A stretch of DNA of 30,657 nt, taken from IMG/VR virus record IMGVR_UViG_3300027788_000046, positions 1 through 30,657 of that record; one strand, 5' to 3'. The DNA comes from a virus. The translations under genes and the position numbers were made by a program. Shown in pieces: positions 22,862 to 28,658 of the stretch. The notes under the pieces are model-generated. The model was not told the DNA's origin. It worked only from the letters and a program-made list of their open reading frames with translations, and searched no databases. The stretch's first letter is position 1; each line of letters opens with the position of its first letter.

Positions 22862-24031
22862 ATGGCGACACCAAGTTTAGCAATGATACCATCTGCTTAT
22901 GCAGATTCTAAAGTATATTCAGTACTACCTAATAATGGAGATGGAGACTTTACTTTTGATAGAGCAAGTACAGCAACACGAGTTGGACAAAATGGATTAA
23001 TAGAAACAGTATTAACAGACATACCAAGACTAAACTACGATATATCAAATGGAGTAGTACAATCTTGCCCTTCGCTTTTGTTAGAACCAGCTTCTACAAA
23101 TTTAGTTCCTTATAGTCAAACATTTACTGGGTGGTCTTTAACTAACGCAGTAGAAACCCCTAACGCTTTAATAAGTCCAGACGGGAACTTAAATGCAAGT
23201 AAAATTGTTACAAGTGCTACGGGACTTGATGTAAAATACACAAACATTCCAGTTGCCGCAAATACTGTATATACATATTCTTTTTATTGTAATTATGTTG
23301 GAGGATTAGGTTTGCAAGGTAGATTTTATGATAATACTAATGGAGCAAATATTGAGTATTATGATTATATGAATCAAATAGAAGAAGGTAAATGGAAACG
23401 AGTTACAAGAACCTTTACTACTCCCTCTGGTTGTTCTAATATTCAAATTTGGTATTTAGCAGCAAGTTCAACGTTTCCAGTAACAGCATATTACTGGGGC
23501 GCACAATTAGAAGCCTTATCCTACGCTACAAGCTACATTCCTACTTTAAGTGGAGCAATTCAAACAAGAGCTGTTGAAACTTGTAATGATGCTGGGAATG
23601 CTTCTACGTTTAATTCTACAGAAGGAACATTTTTCATTAAAGTTAATTACATAAATACTACTGAAAGTTTTAGAATTTCTATAAGCGATAATACATCTAA
23701 TAATAAAATAATTCTTGCTACTTTAAATAACAAATATTACTATGAAGTAAGAGCTGTAGACGCTTCAATCTCTGCAAGTATATTAAGCAATATACCACAA
23801 ACAACTAATGAGGTTCTTTTAGCGGGAACGTGGAAACAAAACGAATTTAAGTTTTTTGTAAACGGAACAAAAATAGGAGAAGATACGTTAGGAAATTCAC
23901 CTAATGGATTAGATACAGTTAGATTTAATAATTTATCCACTAATCAACCTTTTTATGGTAGAGCAAGAGACATAAGAGTATATAACGAAGCATTATCAGA
24001 TGCACAATTAACAGTACTGACAACTTTATAA
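22862..24031 (+). CDS. Second tail fibre or receptor-binding protein, paralog of the first
   Basis: A 389-residue protein starting two bases after the first fibre gene. It has the same order of motifs in shorter form: FTFDRASTATRVG (about residues 30-42), IPRLNYD and LLLEPASTNLVPYS (about 55-85), a sugar-binding-like module, QLEALSYATSYIPT (about 214-228), and a LamG-like end with FYGRARDIRVYNEALSD. It lacks the two NGNF modules of the larger protein. The pair likely arose by tandem duplication followed by gain or loss of modules. Both may sit on the same tail tip with different receptor range. Confidence 0.75.
   Translation: MATPSLAMIPSAYADSKVYSVLPNNGDGDFTFDRASTATRVGQNGLIETVLTDIPRLNYDISNGVVQSCPSLLLEPASTNLVPYSQTFTGWSLTNAVETPNALISPDGNLNASKIVTSATGLDVKYTNIPVAANTVYTYSFYCNYVGGLGLQGRFYDNTNGANIEYYDYMNQIEEGKWKRVTRTFTTPSGCSNIQIWYLAASSTFPVTAYYWGAQLEALSYATSYIPTLSGAIQTRAVETCNDAGNASTFNSTEGTFFIKVNYINTTESFRISISDNTSNNKIILATLNNKYYYEVRAVDASISASILSNIPQTTNEVLLAGTWKQNEFKFFVNGTKIGEDTLGNSPNGLDTVRFNNLSTNQPFYGRARDIRVYNEALSDAQLTVLTTL
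23504..23530 (+). repeat. Second copy of the 27-bp fibre repeat
   Basis: Identical to 22227-22253 and in the same reading frame relative to the protein. The distance between copies is 1277 bases. Recombination between them would join the front of the large fibre gene to the end of the small one and keep the frame open. Confidence 0.85.
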
Positions 24032-24081
24032 CAAGCGTAACAATTACACCTATAATAATAACAAGAGTAAATAAATATAAT

Positions 24082-24441
24082 ATGAAAATTAGTAAATACG
24101 AATTTAGTGATGAAGCAAGTGCTTTATCTAAAATAGCTTCTTTACCACACGCAACAGATGAAGATGGTAATAACTACCCTACTCACAAACACACTATCGT
24201 AAAACTTGGCTTTATAGTATTAGAGCAAGGGGAATACAATGAAGAAGCAGAAGAAACTAAAGCACCTGTATTATCAGACAAATATTCTGTTGATGTACTA
24301 TGGAAAGATTTAGAAGAAACGGATGAAGAAGGTAATGTAACGATTGACCACCCTTATGGTTGGAAGTCTAAAGCTATTGATTTAGAAGATGAAGGAGTAC
24401 ACGGATTCTTTGGTGTTTCTTACCAAGACAATAAAATGTAA
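24082..24441 (+). CDS. Hypothetical acidic protein after the fibres, 119 aa
   Basis: A 119-residue acidic protein with KHTIVKLGFIVLEQGEYNEE (residues 37-56), YSVDVLWKDLEE and HPYGWKSKAIDLEDEGVHGFFG. No enzyme motif is visible. Small proteins of this kind often follow fibre genes in Bacteroidetes phages and may be fibre chaperones or virion parts; that role is inferred. The 50-base gap before it is AT-rich without a clear signal. Its stop overlaps the next start by one base. Confidence 0.65.
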   Translation: MKISKYEFSDEASALSKIASLPHATDEDGNNYPTHKHTIVKLGFIVLEQGEYNEEAEETKAPVLSDKYSVDVLWKDLEETDEEGNVTIDHPYGWKSKAIDLEDEGVHGFFGVSYQDNKM

Positions 24442-24578
24442 TGCCAATACCTAATCCTAAACCAGCAGAGAAACAAAGCGATTTCATGATAAGATGTGTG
24501 CCGATGCTTACGCCTTATCATGATAAAGACCAAGCTATTGCAATCTGTTACGATAAGTTTAAAAATAAAACATTATGA
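24441..24578 (+). CDS. Small conserved-type protein, 45 aa
   Basis: A 45-residue frame that begins in the stop of the previous gene (TAATG) and ends in the ATGA overlap with the next. It reads MPIPNPKPAEKQSDFMIRCV followed by AIAICYDKF. The pattern P-x-P-x-x-E-x-x-x-D-F-x-x-R-C and A-x-x-x-C-Y is familiar from small Bacteroidetes phage proteins and from the N-terminal part of some head-region proteins. Function unknown. Confidence 0.68.
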   Translation: MPIPNPKPAEKQSDFMIRCVPMLTPYHDKDQAIAICYDKFKNKTL

Positions 24579-24820
24579 AAGTAGATTTTAATAATGACGG
24601 AAAAGCAGATTTTAATTTAGATTTAAAAACTGTTATTTTAATTGTAGGCGGGATCATTAGTTTAACAATGACTTATAGCAATTTAATGAAAGAAATTCAA
24701 TTAGCCAAAGAAATGCCTATTCACAAAAACGCTGAAACTTTAGGAAGATTAGAAGCACAAATAAAATCTCATAACAGTCGTATTTATACACTTGAAAAAA
24801 AAGTATTTAAAATAAAATGA
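24575..24820 (+). CDS. Membrane protein with EF-hand-like loop, holin-like, 81 aa
   Basis: An 81-residue protein. DFNNDGKAD (residues 4-12) places Asp4, Asn6, Asp8, Gly9 and Asp12 as in dockerin or EF-hand calcium loops. One membrane helix follows (about 17-34), then a charged coiled-coil end (about 40-81). It lies before the lysin, so it may be a holin partner or spanin-like membrane protein. The calcium loop is unusual in this setting. Confidence 0.62.
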   Translation: MKVDFNNDGKADFNLDLKTVILIVGGIISLTMTYSNLMKEIQLAKEMPIHKNAETLGRLEAQIKSHNSRIYTLEKKVFKIK

Positions 24821-24981
24821 AACAAGACTATAATATATTGTTTATAAACGCTGGTAGTTTAGGAATATCCATGACACAAATAGACATAGGGTTAAAGGTA
24901 TTTTTATTACTAATCACTATTGGATATACAGTCCAAAAATGGTATTTAATGAATAAAAGAAATAATGACAAAGAACTTTAG
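24817..24981 (+). CDS. Small membrane protein in the lysis cluster, 54 aa
   Basis: The ATG overlaps the previous stop (ATGA), and 54 codons lead to a TAG at 24979-24981, overlapping the lysin start by 17 bases. One membrane helix is clear (about residues 24-40, VFLLLITIGY) followed by a basic end (KWYLMNKRNNDKEL). It may be a holin, an antiholin or a spanin-like part. Its place between membrane protein and lysin supports a lysis role. Confidence 0.6.
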   Translation: MKQDYNILFINAGSLGISMTQIDIGLKVFLLLITIGYTVQKWYLMNKRNNDKEL

Positions 24982-25348
24982 TAAAGAAGAGTTTGATTGT
25001 AATGATGGAAGTGAAATGCCTATAAACATATATCATAATATGGTAAAGGTAGCTAACCAATTACAAATATTAAGAAACTATTTAGGTAAACCTATTCAAA
25101 TTAATTCAGCTTGGAGAAGTGAAGAATACAATGCCTCTATAGGTGGGGTAAAAGACTCACAGCATATAATGGGTAGAGCTGCTGATATAGTAGTTAGGGA
25201 TTTAACTTCTACAGAAGTATATAATACAATAGAAGAATTAATAGAAAAAGGCGATATGCTTCAAGGTGGTTTAGGATTGTACGATACTTTTGTGCATTAC
25301 GATATTAGGGGAGAAAGAGCAAGATGGGACTTTAAAAAGAAATTATGA
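24965..25348 (+). CDS. Endolysin, M15 family peptidase
   Basis: A 127-residue protein with the zinc-binding pattern of D-Ala-D-Ala type M15 peptidases: SQHIMGRAADI (residues 65-75) with His67 and Asp74, and VHYD (110-113) with His111. INSAWRSEEYN (46-56) is the usual block before the first ligand. It would cut peptide cross-links of host peptidoglycan at the end of infection. There is no signal peptide, so release depends on a holin. Neighbours are small membrane proteins and a holin. Confidence 0.9.
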   Translation: MTKNFSKEEFDCNDGSEMPINIYHNMVKVANQLQILRNYLGKPIQINSAWRSEEYNASIGGVKDSQHIMGRAADIVVRDLTSTEVYNTIEELIEKGDMLQGGLGLYDTFVHYDIRGERARWDFKKKL

Positions 25349-25497
25349 TAATAGGCTTTAGCAATTTAATAGAAAAAGGTTTAATGATAGGTTGGGAATA
25401 CTATCCAGCATTAGACGAAGAAGATGATTCAGAACTAAATATTTATTTAGTTTTTATTTGTTTACATTTTAAATGGTATCATGAAGAAGAAGTTTAA
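25345..25497 (+). CDS. Small hypothetical protein in the lysis cluster, 50 aa
   Basis: The ATG overlaps the lysin stop (ATGA) and 50 codons run to a TAA at 25495-25497, overlapping the holin start by 17 bases. It has an acidic centre (LDEEDDSE) between two hydrophobic parts (IIGFSNLIEKGLMIG and IYLVFICLHF). It may bind the membrane edge. No family is recognised. Confidence 0.6.
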   Translation: MIIGFSNLIEKGLMIGWEYYPALDEEDDSELNIYLVFICLHFKWYHEEEV

Positions 25498-25918
25498 AGA
25501 CACAAAGGTTGGACAGTTCTTAAAGATCAACGGTTCAGGTATTATACATACAATAGGCGACGTATTACCTAATTCTGGAGTATTAGGTATAGTTAAAGGA
25601 CTTATAGACAAAGACAACACATTACCGCCAGAAGATAAAGAAAAGGCTTTAAAACTGCTTGAAATTGACATGGTAGAAATGCAAGAGGTAACTAAAAGGT
25701 GGGAATCAGATTTAGGGAGTGATAATGTACTTTCTAAAAATGTAAGACCACTCACATTAATTTTTATGACAGTATCTTTAATACTGTTTATATTACTAGA
25801 TTCAATATTTACAGGCTTTAACTTTGAAGATGTACATATAGAAACACTTAAGCAATTATGTTCAGTTGTATTTATAGCATACTTCGGTGGAAGGAGTTAT
25901 GAAAAAACCAGAAAATAG
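25481..25918 (+). CDS. Holin
   Basis: A 145-residue protein. The N-terminal 85 residues are soluble and helical. Two membrane helices follow (about 91-108 and 124-137), with RPLTLIFMTVSLILFILLD and a short end YFGGRSYEK. The R-P-x-x-x-x-x-M block and the F-G-x-R-x-x-E-K end are typical of the GTA-type/three-TM holin family. It would form the pore that lets the M15 lysin reach peptidoglycan. It is the last gene of the lysis cluster. Confidence 0.78.
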   Translation: MKKKFKDTKVGQFLKINGSGIIHTIGDVLPNSGVLGIVKGLIDKDNTLPPEDKEKALKLLEIDMVEMQEVTKRWESDLGSDNVLSKNVRPLTLIFMTVSLILFILLDSIFTGFNFEDVHIETLKQLCSVVFIAYFGGRSYEKTRK

Positions 25919-26060
25919 CCAGATATATTTGAATATTCTTCAGATATCTTTATTTTAATAATTTGTTATATATATTTATATTTATTTTATAAATCTTAAA
26001 TAATTAAAAAATTTAAAGTTATTACTTTTTTTTTTAATAAAAAAATGTTATATTTAAACT
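25919..26060 (+). promoter_or_regulatory. AT-rich gap with weak hairpin and possible promoter
   Basis: A very AT-rich 142-base gap. AGATAT (25921-25926) can pair with ATATCT (25944-25949), a weak possible terminator for the lysis genes. TATATTTA at 26049-26056 matches the Bacteroidota -7 element in seven of eight positions but stands only four bases before the ATG at 26061, so a transcript from it would have almost no leader. No good -33 element is seen. Apart from these I see nothing else here; the extreme AT content would also suit a DNA-unwinding region of an origin. Confidence 0.35.
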
Positions 26061-26210
26061 ATGAATATTTCAGTAAAGATTAAGAGGTACGAAAATCAAA
26101 CAGAATTTTATGAATTAAAACTTTCAACTTACAAAGAAAGTATTGAAGGTAAATTTAGTAAAGAGGATTTAAGATACCTAATACAGCAAATAGACAACGA
26201 AATAGTATAA
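26061..26210 (+). CDS. Small hypothetical protein, 49 aa
   Basis: A 49-residue frame starting MNISVKIKRYENQTEF and ending QQIDNEIV, with a beta-like first half and a helical second half. Stop and next start overlap by one base (TAATG), coupling it to the NinG-like gene. The pattern KFSKEDLRYLIQQIDNE suggests a folded alpha/beta mini-protein. Function unknown. Confidence 0.65.
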   Translation: MNISVKIKRYENQTEFYELKLSTYKESIEGKFSKEDLRYLIQQIDNEIV

Positions 26211-26602
26211 TGGCTAAAAAACCATCAAGAAAAACAATAGTTAAAAAACTTGATACAGTATTTAGTCAATTTATTAGACGTAGGTTTGCAGTTAATGAAA
26301 TATCAGAATGCGTAACGTGTGGCACGAAATCACATTACAAAAAATTACAGGCTGGGCATTTCATAAGCAGAAAGCATTATTCAACAAGATGGGATGAGAC
26401 TAATGTTCAAGTGCAATGCTACAGTTGTAATGTAATGAGATACGGAGAGCAGTATAAATACGGATTGTATTTAGAAAAGGCATATGAGAAAGGAACTGCT
26501 GAACTGTTATTAAATAAGAGTAGGCAAATAACTAAATTCAGTGATAACGAATTAATAATTTTAATAGAACATTATAATAAATTACTAACTAACTTAAAAT
26601 AA
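26210..26602 (+). CDS. NinG/Rap-like recombination nuclease
   Basis: A 130-residue protein with zinc-finger nuclease features of lambda NinG (Rap): CVTCG (Cys34, Cys37), LQAGHFISR (46-54, His50), TRWDETNVQVQC (59-70) and CYSCN (70-74). The order C-x2-C, G-H-F-I-S-R, N-x-x-x-Q-C-x-x-C-N is characteristic of this group and of HNH-like folds. Lambda Rap resolves recombination branches. Here it would act with the exonuclease, annealing protein and SSB. Length is shorter than lambda NinG, which has extra N-terminal sequence. Confidence 0.85.
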   Translation: MAKKPSRKTIVKKLDTVFSQFIRRRFAVNEISECVTCGTKSHYKKLQAGHFISRKHYSTRWDETNVQVQCYSCNVMRYGEQYKYGLYLEKAYEKGTAELLLNKSRQITKFSDNELIILIEHYNKLLTNLK

Positions 26603-26623
26603 TTCTTGTTTTGTTTTGTTTTT

Positions 26624-26657
26624 AAAGGGGTTAACTTAGGTTAGCCTCTTTTTTTTT
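26624..26657 (+). terminator. Strong rho-independent terminator
   Basis: AAAGGGGTTAAC (26624-26635) pairs over all 12 bases, two as G-U, with GTTAGCCTCTTT (26640-26651) around the loop TTAG, and T continues to 26657. Just before it, TTGTTTTGTTTTG (about 26607-26619) is the exact reverse complement of the CAAAACAAAACAA part of the leaders at 921, 6596 and 26910. Confidence 0.87.
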
Positions 26658-26664
26658 GCTTTAA

Positions 26665-26739
26665 ATGTTAAAATTTTGTTAAAGTTTAATATTTTTTTAT
26701 AAACATAGTTGTTAATTAAATAATAAAGTTTATATTTAC
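26665..26739 (+). promoter_or_regulatory. Promoter with phased repeats, twin of the 6332 promoter
   Basis: TTG at 26709-26711 and TATATTTA at 26731-26738 are 19 bases apart, the same as in the 6377 promoter. ATGTTAA at 26665, TTGTTAA at 26676 and TTGTTAA at 26709 are spaced by 11 and 33 bases, multiples of one helical turn. The 16-mer AAACATAGTTGTTAAT is shared with the other promoter. The transcript would begin near 26745 and have a short leader, AACAAAAAAACAAAACATT, before the ATG at 26763. It probably drives the small genes and recombination genes that follow. Confidence 0.75.
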
Positions 26740-26762
26740 ATATAACAAAAAAACAAAACATT

Positions 26763-26891
26763 ATGACAAATTCTTTTACACATTGGACAATTCAAGATTT
26801 ATGGAAACAATATCAATATTGTCAATTAAATAATACTAAATTTAACACAGCTATTTTAAAACAAGTTATAACAGAAATAAAATCAAGATAG
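26763..26891 (+). CDS. Small hypothetical protein, 42 aa
   Basis: The first gene after the 26709 promoter. It has 42 codons from ATG to TAG at 26889-26891. The product is polar, with aromatic residues (HWTIQDLWKQYQYCQLNN), and likely helical. No family is recognised. The promoter and A-rich leader directly before it support a real gene. Confidence 0.65.
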   Translation: MTNSFTHWTIQDLWKQYQYCQLNNTKFNTAILKQVITEIKSR

Positions 26892-26923
26892 TTAAACAAG
26901 ATATTAATAAAAAACAAAACAAA

Positions 26924-27241
26924 ATGGAATATTTCGACAAATTAAAATTTATTAGTGAATTAAAAGAATCAATAGGAGAATTTTTAAATGATTCAGACTT
27001 TAACGATGAAGAAGATGTTGAAGAAGAAGTAAATGAATTTATAGACAACTACATTAAAAACCAAACTATTTACTATGTAGATTGCTGGTCAATATGTTAT
27101 ACATTAGGCGCATCTGATTTTGAAATTGAACAATTAGGAAAAAAAGCTGAAAACATTAGTGAACTAGCATACTGGTCATTGTGGTCTGTGGTGGATGATA
27201 GTATTCAAACTTATTTAGAAGAAAAGATTTTAATAAAATAA
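26924..27241 (+). CDS. Acidic hypothetical protein, 105 aa
   Basis: A 105-residue protein, strongly acidic in residues 17-42 (many Asp and Glu), with a Trp- and Tyr-rich second half (YYVDCWSICYTLG, YWSLWSVVDDS). The start follows ACAAAACAAA, the leader shared with 935 and 6608. No domain is recognised. High negative charge early in infection could suit a DNA-mimic that blocks host defence, but this is speculation without structure. Confidence 0.72.
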   Translation: MEYFDKLKFISELKESIGEFLNDSDFNDEEDVEEEVNEFIDNYIKNQTIYYVDCWSICYTLGASDFEIEQLGKKAENISELAYWSLWSVVDDSIQTYLEEKILIK

Positions 27242-27249
27242 AAAACAAT

Positions 27250-27402
27250 ATGTACTATATAATAACAACTCAACAAGGAGACCAAATTAAAGAAACAGAT
27301 TACTTTAAAGCTTTTAGGTATTCTTTGTTTAATAAGTGTATATTAGAACAAAGAAATGGTTCTGGAGTAAAAGTAGAAATAAATAACTTTAGCAATTTAT
27401 AA
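27250..27402 (+). CDS. Small hypothetical protein, 50 aa
   Basis: A 50-residue frame starting MYYIITTQQGDQIKETDYFK and ending VEINNFSNL. It reads like a small beta protein (Y-Y-I-I-T-T, then K-V-E-I-N at the end) with a helix between. It starts eight bases after the previous gene and ends one base before the next ATG. No family is recognised. Confidence 0.62.
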   Translation: MYYIITTQQGDQIKETDYFKAFRYSLFNKCILEQRNGSGVKVEINNFSNL

Positions 27403-27403
27403 C

Positions 27404-27583
27404 ATGAAAGATTTAATAGACTTTAAAAATATGCAAATAGATGCTTTACAAAAAGAACTATTTAAAGCAACACAAAAAATAAGTAATTTAGAAACATTTA
27501 TCTTTGAATTATGCGACAAGGATTGTCCAAGTTCATACAGAGATATAGTAAAAAAAGAAGTGTATGACACTACAGGAAATTAA
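27404..27583 (+). CDS. Small hypothetical coiled-coil protein, 59 aa
   Basis: Fifty-nine codons from ATG to a TAA at 27581-27583. The first 36 residues look like a coiled coil (MQIDALQKELFKATQKISNL), followed by CDKDCPSSYRDIVKKE with two cysteines. It overlaps the next gene by 20 bases. No family is recognised. Confidence 0.6.
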   Translation: MKDLIDFKNMQIDALQKELFKATQKISNLETFIFELCDKDCPSSYRDIVKKEVYDTTGN

Positions 27584-27806
27584 CTTTCATAGCAATTATC
27601 AACTATTAGCGAAATTATTATTAGAGTTTAATAAATCTAAACCTAAACAATCTGAAATGTATATGAAGGCGTTAAGTGAAATGTATTTTTATATAAATTC
27701 AATGCATATAGAAAATAGAGAACTAAAAAAAGAATATAGCGATATAAAACACAAATCATTAAAACAACAATTAGAATTTTACGACTATAAAAACAAAACA
27801 ATTTAA
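27564..27806 (+). CDS. Hypothetical helical protein, 80 aa
   Basis: An 80-residue, helical protein rich in Leu, Glu and Lys (LLAKLLLEFNKSKPKQSE, SMHIENRELKKEYSDIKHKS). The charged heptad-like pattern suggests a coiled coil. It overlaps the previous gene by 20 bases. No family is recognised. A member of the run of very small genes between promoter and recombination genes. Confidence 0.6.
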   Translation: MTLQEINFHSNYQLLAKLLLEFNKSKPKQSEMYMKALSEMYFYINSMHIENRELKKEYSDIKHKSLKQQLEFYDYKNKTI

Positions 27807-27817
27807 AACTAAATAAC

Positions 27818-27907
27818 ATGGAACAACAAGAAATCATATTTCTATTATTAGGAATACTTTTAGGAATGCAAATAACATTATTAATTTATCAAAACAAAAA
27901 CAAATGA
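27818..27907 (+). CDS. Small membrane protein, 29 aa
   Basis: An ATG at 27818 opens 29 codons to a TGA at 27905-27907 that overlaps the next start (ATGA). The product is almost only one membrane helix (residues 6-24, IIFLLLGILLGMQITLLIY) with a basic end. The coupled overlap with the annealing protein gene supports it. Function unknown. Confidence 0.55.
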   Translation: MEQQEIIFLLLGILLGMQITLLIYQNKNK

Positions 27908-28329
27908 ATAGAGAAAAACTAGTAGACTTGTACAATAAGTACGAACTAACAAAAGACGATGTATATAAACATCAACACTATGTAATTATTACAAGAAAAG
28001 GTATTGAAAAGATACAAGCAAAAGAAAACATTAATATAGCATTTGAAGTTATAAAGTGTGAAACCAATTTTGCAGTATTCAAAGCAAATGCTTACATTAG
28101 TACAAAACCTGGCACACATATAGAAACATTCGGCTCAGCGTTAAAAGGAGCATCATTTAAAGACGGAAACTGTAATACTTGGTATGTAGCAGAGATGGCA
28201 GAGAAAAGAGCCTTGTCAAGAGCTGTTCTTAAACTAACTGGATTCTATGAGTTAGGAGTATTTGGAGAAGATGAATCAGAAGATTTTAAAAAAGTAAATA
28301 AAGATAAATTAATAAACCTAAATAAATAA
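27904..28329 (+). CDS. Putative single-strand DNA annealing protein
   Basis: A 141-residue protein. It has an N-terminal YELTKDDVYKHQHYVIITRKG part, a beta-like centre (FEVIKCETNFAVFKANAYIS) and a conserved-looking helix YVAEMAEKRALSRAVLKLTG (residues 94-113) before an acidic end. A-E-x-A-E-K-R-A-x-x-R-A is typical of phage annealing proteins of the DUF1071/ERF-like groups, where it follows a Y-P-V or similar strand. It would pair single strands made by the exonuclease at 1150-1836. SSB follows three bases downstream, which supports the role. The exact family needs a profile search. Confidence 0.62.
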   Translation: MNREKLVDLYNKYELTKDDVYKHQHYVIITRKGIEKIQAKENINIAFEVIKCETNFAVFKANAYISTKPGTHIETFGSALKGASFKDGNCNTWYVAEMAEKRALSRAVLKLTGFYELGVFGEDESEDFKKVNKDKLINLNK

Positions 28330-28332
28330 ACA

Positions 28333-28629
28333 ATGGCATCACTAATCAATTTAAACATTAACGTAGAAAATCTACCAAAAGAGAAATTTGTAAAAGGTAA
28401 AAAAGGAGTTTACTATAACTTGACTATAAGTGTAAACGATGACACAAATCAATTTGGTCAAAACGTAGCAGCTTTTGATTCTCAAACAAAAGAAGAAAGA
28501 GAAGCTAAAAAGCCAAAGAAATATCTTGGCAATGGTAAAGTGGTTTGGACAGACGGAAGTTGCGTTAAAGCAACACAAGAACAACCACAAGAGCAAACGG
28601 CAGACAACACTACAGATTTACCATTTTAA
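28333..28629 (+). CDS. ssb: Single-stranded DNA-binding protein
   Basis: A 98-residue protein with a short OB-fold-like part (INLNINVENLPKEKF, GVYYNLTISVNDD, NVAAFDSQTKEE) and a flexible Gln- and Thr-rich tail that ends TTDLPF. The acidic, Phe-final tip is the hallmark of bacterial SSB, where it binds partner proteins. It would coat single strands during replication and recombination with the annealing protein just upstream. It is smaller than cellular SSB. A terminator follows four bases after the stop. Confidence 0.78.
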   Translation: MASLINLNINVENLPKEKFVKGKKGVYYNLTISVNDDTNQFGQNVAAFDSQTKEEREAKKPKKYLGNGKVVWTDGSCVKATQEQPQEQTADNTTDLPF

Positions 28630-28632
28630 TAT

Positions 28633-28658
28633 AGGGGGGCGTAATTGCCCCTTTTTTT
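28633..28658 (+). terminator. Terminator that ends exactly at the next start codon
   Basis: AGGGGGGC (28633-28640) pairs with GCCCCTTT (28647-28654) around a six-base loop, followed by T to 28658. The next ATG is at 28659, so the T tract is the direct leader of the ATPase gene. In reading-through transcripts the stem would lie across the ribosome-binding region. The element may thus act as both attenuator and translation block. Confidence 0.83.

Noticed and set aside
23932-23940. DnaA box-like TTATCCACT
   Set aside because: A single copy inside the second fibre gene, with one mismatch and no cluster, is expected by chance in AT-rich DNA.
20409-24031. Diversity-generating retroelement acting on the fibre genes
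   Set aside because: No reverse transcriptase gene and no adenine-rich template repeat were seen. The repeats fit ordinary duplication and recombination.
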